A DNA stretch of 64,000 nucleotides from Bugula neritina. Lineage: Eukaryota; Bryozoa; Gymnolaemata; Cheilostomatida; Bugulidae. Below the pieces are notes generated by a model. The model searched no databases, was not told the origin of the DNA, and saw only the letters and a program-made list of their open reading frames with translations. The stretch spans positions 3,255,001 through 3,319,000 of the forward strand of contig OZ037769.1 in assembly GCA_964035545.1 (NCBI GenBank). The letters run 5' to 3'. Positions 33,911 through 47,004 of this stretch are shown here, in pieces. The number at the start of each line of letters is the position of its first letter. Position 1 is the stretch's first letter. The position numbers and the translations under genes are program-made.

Positions 33911-36900
33911 CTATTGTCTCTGTCTTCTTTGAACGCACCACGGGCACCTTGTTGGGCACCCCGTACTGCTTACACGAGGCTGGATAGTTCTCCAGCAATT
34001 TTTGTCACTCAAATCAGGACAATCCAGCTAAATTGAAAGAATATACAAAGGTTATTATTATTTGTAGCTTTCTTGTTTCCATATAAATTAAGAGATTCAA
34101 TAATTTTCTTCATAATTATTTTACATAATGATACGACACTTGTGTTGTGCTCAGAGTGGATGCCAATCAAAATGATCAGCAGAAGCACGGCAGAATAATT
34201 GAAATAAAAAAAAATCTTTATGGTACAGAAGTACATTTTTGGCAGAATGCATGCCTCATGTAATACACAGTGTAATAAACAGAGTAATATACACAGTATA
34301 ATACACTATAATATAATACAAGGTATAATGCACATTGTAATACACAGTATATTACACATTGTAATATACACAGTATATTACGAATTGTAATACAGAGACT
34401 TACACAGTATATTACACATGCCAGATATTATAAACTAAAAAAGGAAGTGTGCACGTAAATAAAAGCTGGGTTGTGGTGGTGAAGCACATATAAATATAAT
34501 ATATAGGACAGACATGCACAGTGTGTACAAAGTTATAGTCTAAAACGTAGTTGTGGCATATGATTGATAGATGCAAATACCTGTGACAAAAACGTCAAAT
34601 AAACTAACACAAACTGTTACGAAAAATGCTGTATATTTTCTCCGCACATATATTTATATAATTTAGGAAACACTGAGCATTAATTTCAAATTTGTTAACA
34701 TAAAGAAGGCTTTTTCACAATTCCTTTACTTTTGGTGACAACATTCGCTACAAATTTGAAATATTGTACACTCGTACATTACATGCTAAAACTTATCTCA
34801 AAAGGATTTGAAAATAAAATCAAACATGAGCCAAGTAGCATACCAACTGAACTAAACTTTATTGCGTTTAGTTTAGTTGGCTTGTCATTCACCATTTTAA
34901 TGAATCTCTACTTATGCAGCTACTCAAATCTTAAAGCAAACATGTAAAATAGCGCAGGAGACCACAAGCCTTTACCTTAGGGCACCCGTGAAGCGTAGTC
35001 ACACTGACATGGGAAGGAGGTGTTGTAGTCACACTGACATGGGAAGGAGGTGTTGTAGTCACACTGACATGGGAAGGAGGTGTTGTAGTCACACTGACAG
35101 AGGAAGGTGTTGTACTGGCACTGACAGAGGAAGGTGGAAGGGAAGTATCACTAGTTACAGGAATATTAGAAGCATCACCTGAAGGAGATTCATCCGATGC
35201 AGTTTCCGCTGTAGTTACTTCCTGTGAACTATCGGTAGTAGGTTCCGGATCACCGCATGTGATACAACTTGGGCAGCTGAAACCATTGGGAAACGTTGTA
35301 ATTATTCTCTGACAGTCAGGTCCCGGAGCTATGCATGGCACTGCTGAGCACACCTGTAGTGGAAATTGAACAGTTGCATTTAGTAAAAAAGAAATTTCAA
35401 TAGCAAAGCCTTCTTAATTTTCTTAATGAGTTTTGGTTTGGAGCCCAACTTGACTTTGTCACGAGAACATAACTACCTCATGCTTTTCTCAATTTTTCTA
35501 TAACTGTACCTACCTCAGCTCAGTTACCTGACCTAACTTATCAATATTACTTACAGTAAGTGCTATAGTATGTACATAATGACTACAGTGCTCATTCCTG
35601 CTTGGAGTATGACAGTCACAGTGTGTTGACTAGCTTTTTCTGATAAGCAGATCATGCTGTGGAAGTTCAGTCAACTGGCTTTTTACATATTTCTGTTATT
35701 ATTACCATCTTTGTATTATTACTATGCCATCAACCTAATTATATTTGTAGTTGTTGCAGTTATCATGCCTTGCAATAAATGCTGAAGCTGTTTTTTTATT
35801 CAAATATAATAGTTTTCTGAAAGAATTGTATAACATGAGTTGAAAAACATGCTGAAATGAGTGTATTATGATTTCATTTGCTAATGCTTGCAAAAGTAAC
35901 TACGTCAAATAAATATTCTTATTTGCTAAAAGAAATAGCTGACCACACTTTTCTGCACAATCAATCATTCACATGGGCATTAGGATCACTGTCCAGCTTA
36001 TCTTCTTATTGGCAAGATAGAAAAGTGTATACAACTTGTATTTGCCCGGCAACAACCCAGTCGAGGATGCATGGGAAAGTTTAGATTCCAGTGACAGCAT
36101 ATGGCTTAGCGATAACAGTAAAGGGCTCAGGATGTCACCAGAATGACCCGGAGGTTTAGACTTTAGAATAACAAAGTATGCTTTTTAACTTTGGTTGCCT
36201 AGATCAGCAATGCAGGGTAATTTATGGTATTGCAAGGTAATGCAGGGTATTGCAAGGTATAATGCAGGGCAATGAAGACTCATATAGGTCTTGCTTCAGA
36301 CTGCTAAATGAAATGCTGTCTCAGGGTTCACCCCTATTTACACTTACCATACCGTAGGCCGTAACGTAAAATATCAGCCATTTTTCATGTGTCCGAGCTG
36401 AAGTTTTCCAAGTTCGCTATTAGGTATGATCTATGACACTTCATTGAACAATTATATCCAATGAGTTGACGCAAAAGTTTTTTTGCCCAATCGTAGCCCG
36501 CTGCAACTTATTTGAATCAAACAGTGTTTGATCCTACCGTACCGCAACGCCGTACAGGAAGCTCAGACATTTGCAAAAATGGCTAATATTTGCTGTTACG
36601 GCTTACGATTCGGTAAGTGTGAATGAGGGGTCAAGTATTGCTTCTTTACATCACTGTGTTCTCTAAGAGTGATCATTTTTTGTTAATTAGAAGTTTTTTT
36701 TGATAAGAAAAGTTGAGTTTTCAAACATGACATGCATTAGGACTCTGGATTTTAGGCTAAGCTAGGCTAGACTAGTTTAAACATCGTATGTATCTATAAT
36801 TCTCAAGCTTCCTCTAGAGTTTAATACGTCAAACTATTGAAATTTTCTTGGTTTGAAGACCTGTCTTAGAGTTTATGCCATCAGATTGAGTTCACATGAA

Positions 36901-39128
36901 ATGAATGCTGCAGACTTCAACCCACAAACATATAAGTGGCCAAAAATTTACAGAGCTCAATTGTGTAAATTACACATTCTATTCATTGATTTTTCAGTGA
37001 TTCACTTCTCAGTTCAAATACTCTACTTCTTGCATCTAAGTTTTAGCAATAAATATTATTTATATGCTTTATTTTGTTTAGTCTGTCATTCTGGGTCAAA
37101 TGCTGTTTGCGCAAAGTGCTATTATTTTGCTGTGACTCTATGAACTTTCAAAAGATTATTTGATGCTTGGTAACGAGTTCGTTACAACACAAGCACTCAC
37201 AGCATCTGCTAGGAAGATACACTACTCACCACTAAACTCAAGTTTCTGATTATAAGTGGTCTGCATTTAGTAGAAATGCTGATTTGTAACGAGAAACCAA
37301 GTTCATAGCGACTTTACTAGTAGTAAAAAGTTGCAATACTGCATTGACACAAGATGTGTGGCAGATATAAGCCTATATCTAATATTATAATCTTTCCACA
37401 GTAGTCACTTATACTCTTACAATGATATAATAATTATTTCTGTAATTCTACTACATTTACCATTGCAGATTGAGCACAGCCAAGGCAAGCAGGACAGAAT
37501 GGTCCGTTAGGGAACTGTATCTCTGTCTTTAAGCAACCATCCTCCACTGGTGGACACGCCATTATTGTTGTTTCTGGGCATCGCTAAGCAATGATAGCAT
37601 AACTTCTTATTATACAACAAATTACTTATTTGAATGAATGTTCAAGAATCTTAGGGAACAATGGAAGCTTAAACACTTGGTTATTCGTAGCAATAAACAT
37701 TTGGTATACAAAATAAAATGCAGAAACAAATTTTTCAGATGGCTATTGACATAACTGGGATATATTTCCCCATTATAGCACAGCTTGTTGGGAAAATTCC
37801 CATAAAGATAAATACTAAAAAATATCTGAATCCATTTGCTCCACCTCTTGGATTATATTCCTTACCTTTCCAACATTGGAGATAACTTAGGCTGAGAAAA
37901 TATAAACTGAGTGACTATAGACTGAGAGAACTTAGACTGAGAGAATATAGACAGAGAGAACATAGACGGAGAGAATATAGACGGAGAGAATATAGACTAA
38001 GTGAATGCAGACTGAGAGAACTTAGACTGAGAGAATATAGACTGAGTGGCTATAGACTAAGTTACATGTACTTACCGAAGGTGGTCGGTTGGTAACTGAT
38101 ATTTCAATCAGGGTCTCTGTACATTGGGGACCAACGCAAGGCTAAAATATATCAATCCAAAAGTAAAACCAGCAAAAACATGTGAATTTCAAACTCTATT
38201 AAAAACAGAATTAAAGTAAACAGTATAAGTATAGGCAACAAAATATATAAATGGTTAGGTATTGTAAAACAATTAAACTTTATACTAATCTACTAGAAAA
38301 CTATTTCATTCTTAATTTGTGTTAAAATCAATTTAAACAAGGGCTTAATTATCTCTTTTGTTGAGTAGTGTTAATATTAGTATTCTATAATAAATTAGTA
38401 TCAGTAGCCTATTAGTATTATATAATATCAGTAGCTATAATATAATATCAGTATTAATGTTATAGCATATTAGTAAATTATACAGTAAATTAGTATAAGT
38501 GTTATATTTTATGTATAGTATCAGTGTTAATATTGGCAGACGTCTTTTGGTGTTGGTTACAGTAGATGTTGATAAGATGAGAAGTTATCTGCTCCTGGGT
38601 TGAATACAAATACAATGTACCAACCAAACCTCAGCAAAAAGTATAGCACTAAACCTCTTTACATAACATATGAATGTATTTATATGAAATCCTAAACGTA
38701 TATTGTTACAAGCTATGCTGGTTATATTAGCCTTAGGAACCTATAGAGTGGTAAAATGAGATGACTTCCAGCCCTTATAGTTCATAGCTTTGAAGATTTT
38801 CTGTTCTTATTGAAAATTCAAATCAAACGATTGAGTCATGCAGCAAACAAACAAACAACTGCATGACCTGCTTGTCATGTTATCTAAAATGGTCTAGAGT
38901 TGTAAACATTTACTAAAATCTTTCCCCAACTTTAGCTTTTAACTTACCACTCGATAAAGTTTAACCTATCACTTAACAGAGTTAAATTTACTATTTCACT
39001 AGAGCTTAACTTATTATTAACAGTTTTTACTAACTAGTTATCATAGTTTAACTTACCGTTACTCTGTTGATAGTAGCTGTCAAAGTACAGCACACAAGTG
39101 TTGCTAGAACAAAGGCTATCAATTTCAT
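33911..39128 (-). CDS. Secreted Cys-rich protein with a Ser/Thr/Pro linker
   Basis: I do not recognise a named family. Five exons, all phase 0, join to 251 residues: 39128-39057, 38141-38076, 37583-37461, 35353-34976 and 34027-33911. Exon 1 encodes a signal peptide (MKLIAFVLATLVCCTLTATI). Then come repeated Cys modules, each with a C-x5-C core, an FPNG-type turn and a terminal CPxCxxC: ACPPVEDGCLKTEIQFPNG with CPACLGC in exon 3, PCIAPGPDC with FPNGFSCPSCITC in exon 4, and a shorter final one (LDCPDLSDKNC, TGCPTRCPWC) in exon 5. Exon 4 also has a Thr/Ser-rich stretch with three copies of TTTPPSHVSV, probably O-glycosylated. A small extracellular or mucus/cuticle protein is likely. All exons being phase 0 would let modules duplicate without frame damage. 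A truncated paralogue lies at 47666-49003. Confidence 0.82.
34250..34425. repeat. AT-rich GTAATACACAGTA quasi-tandem repeat
   Basis: Roughly ten imperfect copies of a 15-20 bp motif (GTAATACACAGTATATTACA) in the last intron of the Cys-rich secreted protein gene. The remaining introns of this gene (35354-37460, 37584-38075, 38142-39056) are AT-rich and otherwise contain only the elements listed separately. Confidence 0.65.
34985..35110. repeat. 30-bp coding tandem repeat (10-residue units)
   Basis: Three near-identical 30-bp units containing GTCACACTGACATGGGAAGG encode TTTPPSHVSV units in exon 4 of the Cys-rich secreted protein. One or two further diverged units (SVSASTTPS) precede them in the protein. 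Confidence 0.9.
36326..36633. mobile_element. MITE with long terminal inverted repeats, family M copy 1
   Basis: The left end GTTCACCCCTATTTACACTT, then ACCGTAGGCCGTAACG, is matched by the reverse complement of the right end (GTTACGGCTTACGATTCGGT, then AAGTGTGAATGAGGGGTC). The inner AAAATATCAGCCATTTTT also pairs with AAAAATGGCTAATATT. A second copy sits at 49699-50003. About 300 bp, no open frame, in the large intron of the Cys-rich secreted gene. Confidence 0.88.
37888..38062. repeat. 15-18 bp tandem repeat (GACTGAGAGAATATA)
   Basis: About ten imperfect units of AGACTGAGAGAATAT or AGACTGAGTGACTAT lie just inside intron 2 of the Cys-rich secreted gene, ending about 15 nt from the exon 2 donor at 38076. 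Only one or two units remain in the paralogous intron near 48550. Confidence 0.8.
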
Positions 39129-40323
39129 CCTCAGCTGTTATTATATGTCTCAAACTCCACAACTGCTGAAAATTTAAATGCAATGACTCCCAGCACTGCA
39201 AATATATAGCTGTGCAGTTTTGAAGCATGCTTTTATTAGAATATAACAAAGTTTATCAATCAGCTAATGATTGGTTAGCGAGAATTCTATATTTCAAAGC
39301 AATTGGTAGGATGGATTTAGCCCCAACCTGTCATATCATGTGAACTACAGCTATAAGTGAAGCATATCGTTTGGCTAGGAGTGCTACGCAATGACTGGTA
39401 CAATATTTCATACTGATTACTATCACGGCAATATTTCAGCCGGTTACCATGGTGATTCACACTTCAGTAGCTCATGAGCTTACTACTTCCTGATTCTTAA
39501 GAAATCCTGTAAATTTGCTTCAATATTGTGTCTGCACACCTGCTTTGGAGTTAAACCATTTCCTTTAACTCAATACCCTTAGCATATTCTTAAAATATAG
39601 CATTTCAGTGCAATGTACTGCACTTGGCACCTTATGGTGTAATCCCTCTAAAAACTATTTACAGATGATGATATAAAAAACTTGCATTCTGATGTAACTG
39701 CATAAGTTGTTTATTAAAGAAATAATTAATCATCATGTATGAAAGCTTACCAAGTAAGTTTCACGCATGGATCATAATAAAAGCCTTACATTCAACGTTT
39801 GATGTGTGGATAGAAGCAAATACATTTGAAACCAAAACTCATCAAACACTTTATAACCATTTTATATCTACAAATTTGCAGATAGTTAATCTTATGACAT
39901 AAAAAGTTCAAAATTTATAGTAAAGAAAGAATGCAAACATTGTTGCATAATTTTAATTAGATTAAATTAACTTTACAGCTCTACATGAAGTTGAAGCAAT
40001 AATATGTAATATGGACAAATAACCTTCTATCAGTCATGTATTTTATAAAAGTCAATCAGAAATATTATAAACAAAAAAGTTTTCTAACTGGGCCCCACTT
40101 TGTATATTATATGATAACTCACTCATGCTATAATCCCTGAAGCAACTATAAGGGTGCGCATGTGTAATGAATAATAATAGATCCTAGCTGTGATATGTTA
40201 TGCTCTACTTCATATATTTCAAAATACATTTAAATTAGTGCTAATGTTGTAATGCTACATATAACTGTTAAATTATTAATAGTTTCAACAGATTTGAGCG
40301 TTGTACTGCAGTGTTGACTTCGT

Positions 40324-40396
40324 GGTCCCTGTGGTGTATTGGTAATAGCGCCTGCTTGCAACCAGGAGGTCTCAGGTTTGAATTTTAGTGTGAGCA
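40324..40396 (+). other. tRNA-like sequence, probably a pseudogene or SINE head
   Basis: TGTGGTGTATTGGTAATAGC resembles a D arm and A box, CCTG...CAGG an anticodon stem around CTTGCAA, and CAGGTTTGAATTTTAG a decayed T arm and B box. The acceptor stem pairs poorly and the anticodon loop is one base too long, so a working tRNA is unlikely. Confidence 0.4.
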
Positions 40397-42939
40397 AAGT
40401 TTTTATATATGTACAGTTGCATTGCCAAAGTTAATTTTTTCAAAACTAAAAACTAGCTGCTATAAAAGCAACCATGACTCATGAAATAATGAAATGAAAT
40501 AATAGATGATGCACTTGAAAATGGCGGACTGTTGATGAAATAATAAAAAAACATAGTAAATATTTACATTAAGTGCAGAGAAAAGTTTTAATAACATTAC
40601 CCATCAAGTGTTGAAACACTGCGGATGATTTGGTTTTTAAGTACTTTATGAATGTTATTTAACTAATCACCCTGCGTGATACATATTCATATCATATTTA
40701 TTTTATTACACGACACAAATAGCAATGAAAGCTATGAACACTATGCTGCATGCATGACATTATGTGAATTACAAAACCAATTTACATGCTGAATAGTTTG
40801 ATTTATGTATCATACCAGCATTATTGAATATTGGGGCCAAAACTGGAACATTTAAATACGGATGACACGAACCAAAATAATATAATTATGATTGTATAAT
40901 TATATACATTTAAATGGCTTTTGTATGCAAATGCAGTCATGATTATAATACTATTTTGGCATCATATGTATTTCAGCCAAATCTAGTGGATATCATAGCT
41001 ATTAATATACGATTGTGCAATTTGTATTATAATATACTGTAATATATTATAATATACATCTACATATTATGCAGTGGATAAATCTATTTGAAATAAGCTT
41101 ATGAGTTAGAACCCATTTATGATTCATACTCAGATGAACGTTGCATCATCTATGAATTGTGAATACTATAAACATGCTACTGGCCTTTCAAGTGAAGATT
41201 GAAACAGTTTATTGTATTAACTGATCAGTCAATATTTCAATTATAATTTCTTACATTTTGAGTAGATATGCACTCAAAGATTAAAATATACACTATTACA
41301 CATTCAAGCATATTTTTTGTCTCAATTTTAAGTTTTTAGCCATTAATCAGTGCTTATTTTAGTGATGAAAAAGTTGCACAGAAGGTGTGCAAAAGCAATT
41401 GGTTTAAACAGTTATAGTCGCAATGATGCATATGTGCATCAATAGCTAGAGTTTGTGAAACTATATAATTATTTTATATATATGCTCAAAAAACTCTCTG
41501 TCATATATACATATATAAATAAATAAAATATTTCAGACACCTTGAGATCCCTAGACAGGATTATAAAAAATAGAAGACTATTAGACAGTTCCAAGAATCA
41601 CTCTATTGGCCATGCAATCAAAAGTGGAAGAGCCTTTGTCTTTGTCTGCCCAAACAACTATTGTTCTTTTTCCACGCGGCTATTGTTTGTGGTTGGAATT
41701 CATTTTGATAGTAAGCTGTAAATCAAACCTAAATCAAGAAGAGGTTAAGATGATACTCTGTGAATTCCAACATCAAAGTGCTTTACTTTGTGAGAGTTAC
41801 TAATCCTTAAAAGCTAGTATTCTTGTTACTGATTCATCTTAAAAAGTATTATTGGTCTGCAACGTGAATTTATGACGGAATTTTAGAAATAAGAGAAATT
41901 TATGACAGTTAAAAACTAGCACTAAAATAATATGTAAACTTTCAACCTTCACTATTACAGGTTTCCACACGAATTGTGAGTATGAAAAAGCAAACATACT
42001 CGGCTACACTTGGAAAGCTTGGTGCCTAAAGATAAAAATATGTTAAATGATTTGCATGCTTTATTAATTTTAAATTTAGACATTTAACCATCAGGGATAT
42101 GCAAATGTTTGTATATTCATTTTTTATAGCTTCCTGATTTTAAGGGGCCCTGAGTCAATCAATTTTATTTAAGTAGTAAAGAATTTGACAACGATTATAT
42201 TATTAATGTAACTTGATTGATTGTTTCTGGCTTATGTTTAAAATTAATTCATACATTAGTTATCACCACTAAGCCGGTGTCACTGAGTGGTAGACTAAAT
42301 GGTCACAGTAGAGATAATTTCATATAATATATGCATAGTGACTATGCACTTTTAGAAACTTTAAGGCCATTTCTACCTCACTCTGCTGGCCAGCTGCACC
42401 CAATAATAACATGAAGTTATATTTTGCATTTTAGTAAATTATTGAAATATACTTTAATAATAGAGGCTATACTATTATATATATGCTATATGTATTATTA
42501 AACATTTTTGTATTTATACTACAAATATCAGTGTTTGGGAAGAGAAGGAAGAGCATGGAAATGTTATGTAATTATTATATAATATTATAATAATATTGTA
42601 GGCCTACACAATGCTGTCTGTACAAGAGTTCAAGTTATCTTCTTTTTTACCGTTGTAGGACAACTCCTAATATAAGTACAAGGTTTGTTATAAATGAAAT
42701 AAATGTAGTAGCTACATCTATAATTTTACAATAATCTTCAATATCGACCGCTAGAAATAGTTTCGCTTTCGGCTTCAGCAAAGCTAAAACTGTTGAACTG
42801 GAAGAAAAACCTAATAGTAATAGTTATATTCAATAATTATCTTATATTGTTTTATGGTATGGGTTTTATATAATAGGTATTTTAAGTAGGGCCGTGCACG
42901 ATCAACTCTTTGTTGTCGCAAGGGTGTCCCATAATGATA

Positions 42940-43560
42940 ATCTAAATCCTAATCACTTTGACTTTAGTCCTTTACTCTTCAGAGTTTAGACTTAGCCTTT
43001 ATATCAGGCTTTAACTTTAAGTTTAAGTTCATCATAATCATAACGATAACAATACTTGTTTTTGCAATAAAATGGAATATTAAATTTAGAATTAATATAG
43101 AATTAAATATTTAGTTTTATATTAATTCAGTTATTATAATTATGAATATTGTAATTATAAGGATATTAATTTAAATTAATAATAAGTCAAAATGAAACTC
43201 AAACTGTTCATGTTCAGTTTCACAGTTCATGTTGAATAATATCATAAACTTTAGCAATAATATAAATAAAATCAAAGTGAATATTCATTTTGAAAATATA
43301 TTCTAATTTCAATATAGATACTAATACAATAGTAATAGACTTACTATTGTACTTTTATTTCATTTTCAAGTTCAAGTTATATTCAATTTTATTACTGCAA
43401 CTACAAGTATATACTTATTGTGATAGTCCAATCACCATAGCAAAAGATGGAAGCAATACAAACTCGGAGGTAAAAGTTTTTGTCAGTGTAGACTGCAGAG
43501 TGTAGACCTAGTATAACTAGTGTTACTTGACACTAATTCTTTTAGAGTAGTTAGGCTATG
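42940..43560. repeat. Cryptically simple block 4
   Basis: Degenerate CTTTAACTTTAAGTTTAAGT, TTAGAATTAATATAGAATTA and TTCATGTTCAGTTTCACAGT motifs just upstream of the ATXN7L3 start. The texture is shared with three other blocks in the window. Confidence 0.45.
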
Positions 43561-43654
43561 ACTTAAGTTACTGTTATCACTGCTTAGACACATGCATTTT
43601 ATATTTGTATATTTTACTTTTGGATTATATGCCTGCAGGTTAAAATTGAGCATA

Positions 43655-46600
43655 ATGGAGATTTTACCTGCTGTACCTGATGAATTGTTTAGTGATACAT
43701 TTTCATCTGCGGCTCTTGGACTAGAGGAGGAAGGATCTGATGCTGCTGATATTAAAGTGTGGCATAGTCAATTTAATAATTTGCTGTAAATTTTCTTTAA
43801 GTTTTGCATTAGCTTTAGATGCAAGTTGTCGTTGAAAATCTTTTAATAATTAGTATATTTATTGACGTCACGATAGAGAACAATAAAATATGCTTTACAG
43901 AATATATTCCGATCTGTGTAGGCGGCAGCCCTAGACTTGATCCTTGAAGATATCATAACTAACGTAATATTTGGGTTTTCTTTGGAAATACACCGAATGT
44001 GCAAGAAGGGTGTTCTATTTATCGAGGATACAGACACAGAATCTATACAGCAATTTAGTGAGTGGAATTTGTAGAGCTGACTATGTATGTACATGTATTG
44101 CTAGGTAGTATATAAGTGAAATATATAGAGATGATTATATATGTGTATATTGCTAGGTAGTATGTAAGTAGTTAAACAATAACAAGCTCTAGCCATAACT
44201 CATCCCATATATTTGTACAAAAATAAACTGAGTATAAAAATAGTTTAATTGCAAATTAAATACTTTTAATTTTAATAACTAGTTTTTTCAAGTGGCTGTA
44301 AGAAAAAAGAAAACTTTTCAAATTTTTCTTTGAAGTAAGCTCATTTTGTTTCCCTTATGTCAAGTCACATTTCATTTTTGAAGAGATCGTGGACACTCCC
44401 GGTTTCGACATATTTGGACAGGAACTGAAGAAGAAATCGTTGGAGTGCGTCTGCCCTAATTGCGGGCGCCTAATGGCCGCCTCTCGGTTCGCCCCGCATT
44501 TGGAGAAGTGTATGGGTAAGCTAACCTTTAATACTGAAGGCCGAAGTTGAATAATTTGAGTCATACTTCATGTTTGGTACGAAATTTTTACAAGTAGATA
44601 CCTGTCAGAAAGCCTTTTTGTTGTGATACAAATTGATAAATAATTTTGCTTAATATCAGATCTGATACATTGGGTATTAAACATAGTACAAGGTACATAT
44701 TTCTAGCTAGTTATAAGAATTGTTTTTGCAAAATTTTTGTGATTTTTATTGCTAGAATTACTGCTTTTTGTATTCAATTTTCATATAATAAGGAGCAGCT
44801 GTGGTCTAGTGATTAAAGCATTGGCGTAGTAATCAATCAGTAGTTCGATTCCCAAAGGCTCTTAATGATGTTAAGAAAGGCATGCAGTCATAATTGCTCT
44901 ATTGCCACAATAGAAAACACTCTTTCCATCAGGGGTTCTCACAAGGATAACGACTATAAACCCACTTGATTGAGTAATTGATTTTCATGCTACTTTCAGT
45001 AAACGTCTGGCTGTAGGTATGGGGAGATGTTCATCTAGAGTTGCTAGCAGACGGATTGCTAACAATATATCTAAACAGGAAGGAAGTGACAACGATAGTC
45101 TCGGCGGAGATAATGACGTCGATAATGATTGGTCGACTGGCAAGAGATGTGAGCTTTGATAAATATTTTAAACAGAGAATTATTATCAGTCTGAGTGAAT
45201 TGAAATGAGAAAAAAGAGTCAAGCTGGTCATTAGTTTTATGTTTATGTTTATAAAATAGGAATTCTACATAACGCATCTATTTTATATGCTAAAACTTTG
45301 TTATTCTATTTTTGAAATACTTATTCCTAATCTATGCTGCATACAGTATACTTATTGGAAGAGTTTTTAGCCTTCAAACCGATGATATTTCATTATGTCT
45401 AATTAAATGTAATCAAAGCTAGGTCAAAGGCCAAACCTGATGCATTTCTCATTATACTTCCTTTCTCTGAAAATCACAAATTTTTTTGCACATGTCACAT
45501 CAGTATTGTTATTTAGAGCTAATCTGTTTCTCTTTAACTAAATTAGTTTTATTACCTAACCAGCAGTATAGTATGTTCAACATATGTTTGGTTTTTATAT
45601 TTTAGCTAAAAAAATTAAAAAGGAGAAATATAGTACTAGTCTAAAAGGTAGAGGGCGTCCCGCTAACAAAATGCGCACAGGTAAGAAGCTGAGGCTATTA
45701 AATTAAAATTAATTTCTACGAAATTATTGTGAGTTCTGAAATGATTAATTAGTTGAGTATCCAAAATCTTTTACAGAGGCTGCGGGGGAGCTGGACGTGT
45801 CCACCCTACTCGCTATGGATGTTGAGCAGAGGAAATCTGTGCTGATGAATATTTGTGGTGCCCTTTCAGAGCCTAATTCTAAGAAGATATGTACCAGGTT
45901 GGAGTTATCAGACCCTGTATGGGACTCTGTTATTGAGTTATGAACAATATTATATAAACTTTTGTATTACAAAAGATGTTTTTTATAAAAAATACATCAT
46001 TAAAAGATATTTATTTGTATAAATATCAGTAAACATAATAGTTACTTGCTATGTTAGTAAAATAAATTGAAATTTGTTACTCAAGATAAAACCATTATAT
46101 TACACGTAAATAGAATATTTTAACCTGAGTATTGTTTATTTATAGCTCTACTTTGTTCACCTCACTTCTAGTACATCTAGATATGAATATACATGATAAT
46201 ATACTTATATTTAGTATTATATTTGCAGTTTGTATACAATGTCACACATAACATGTATCTAATACTGAATGTGAAATGATTTCAGGCCAGCCAAGTGTAC
46301 CCTTCACTCTGACGAGGTTCGTCAGCTCAGTAGACACAACTTTCTGGTTGATAATGGAAGTCAAAGGTATGTGCAGTCTGCCACCATCTGTACCTTAGCA
46401 TAGCACTATATGTACCTTAGCATAGCACTATCTGTGTTTTGTATACTTAAACACTCAGAGTTTATTTATAATAGATTATTCAATCTTATTTGGTTGGAGT
46501 TGTACTTCCTCTGTATGACATAATGGAACATAAGCATATCCTTCAACATGTTAATCCTGTTATTACTCTTATGGATGTGATCCAATAACTGTCATGCATT

Positions 46601-47004
46601 TTAAATATTTTGGTGCAACTTTTTTCAAATATGATGACATGTATTTTTAGCCTTATTTGCATCTAAAATTAGGGCATTGACCTGAACTCTAAAATAACTT
46701 TCATTAGCAATGCTGATCAAGTTATTTTTCTGCACTTTATATTCCAAGTGTGTACTAATCAGGGAATTGTCTTTCCAACAGAGTGTTGACCCCAACTGCC
46801 GGATGTCACCCACTCCCTCCTGATGACGAGGTAGACATTGATATCGACACGTTCGATGACCTTGACAGTCAAATCCTGCGTGATGCATTATGGGAAAAAG
46901 ACCGAACACCCACAGCCTCACCAGCTGACAGCACAAGCACTGTAAATAGCAACAGTTCTAAAAAAAGAGGACGCAAAAAGAAGTCTAAACGCAATGACAA
47001 ATAA
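43655..47004 (+). CDS. ATXN7L3: ATXN7L3 (Sgf11 homologue), SAGA deubiquitinase-module adaptor
   Basis: ATXN7L3/Sgf11 joins USP22 and ENY2 in the SAGA module that removes ubiquitin from histone H2B. Eight exons join in phase to 333 residues (human 347): 43655-43756, 43922-44057, 44384-44515, 45017-45148, 45606-45680, 45777-45897, 46286-46366 and 46782-47004. Exon 2 gives the ENY2-binding helix region ([27 protein letters not shown]). Exon 3 has the Sgf11 zinc finger [20 protein letters not shown] with KC. Exon 4 has the conserved [15 protein letters not shown]. Exons 6-7 form the SCA7 zinc-binding domain ([26 protein letters not shown]). Exon 5 carries an AT-hook-like KGRGRPANK, and the C-terminus is basic ([14 protein letters not shown]). 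The exon 1 donor (AAA|GTGTGG) is weak and fixed mainly by phase. AATAAA overlaps the stop codon. The last two exons are duplicated at 49.4-50.6 kb. Confidence 0.95.
44788..44972 (+). mobile_element. tRNA-derived SINE, copy 4
   Basis: The head has GCTGTGGTCTAGTGATTA (A box) and GTAGTTCGATTCCC (B box). The body has GATGTTAAGAAAGGCATGCA, GTCATAATTGCTC and the closing CAGGGGTTCTCACAAGG, CGACTATAAACCC. This is the best-preserved promoter of the four copies. It lies in ATXN7L3 intron 3, sense to the gene. Confidence 0.8.
46373..46425 (+). repeat. 22-bp duplication next to the ATXN7L3 exon 7 donor
   Basis: TGTACCTTAGCATAGCACTA occurs twice in a row, starting about 20 nt downstream of the exon 7 donor (46366). 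Only one copy remains in the duplicated locus near 49460, so the duplication arose after, or was lost since, the locus duplication. Confidence 0.75.

Larger units (their letters stand above)
39129..43654. other. 4.5-kb intergenic region between divergent genes
   Basis: 39129-39500 is the upstream flank of the Cys-rich secreted gene and is conserved in the duplicate at 49004-49370. It contains GCAAATATATAGCTGTG, a possible TATA-like element about 70 bp upstream of the ATG. A tRNA-like element lies at 40324-40396. A 65-codon frame at 41606 has no family resemblance and is not called. 42940-43560 is a cryptically simple block. Nothing else was seen. Confidence 0.5.

Noticed and set aside
34988-35182. 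Plus-strand HTDMGRRCCS repeat frame
   Set aside because: Antisense translation of the TTTPPSHVSV coding repeat of the secreted protein.
41606-41803. 65-codon plus-strand frame with less biased composition
   Set aside because: No upstream or downstream exons in phase and no recognisable domain; could be a decayed fragment, but there is not enough to call it.
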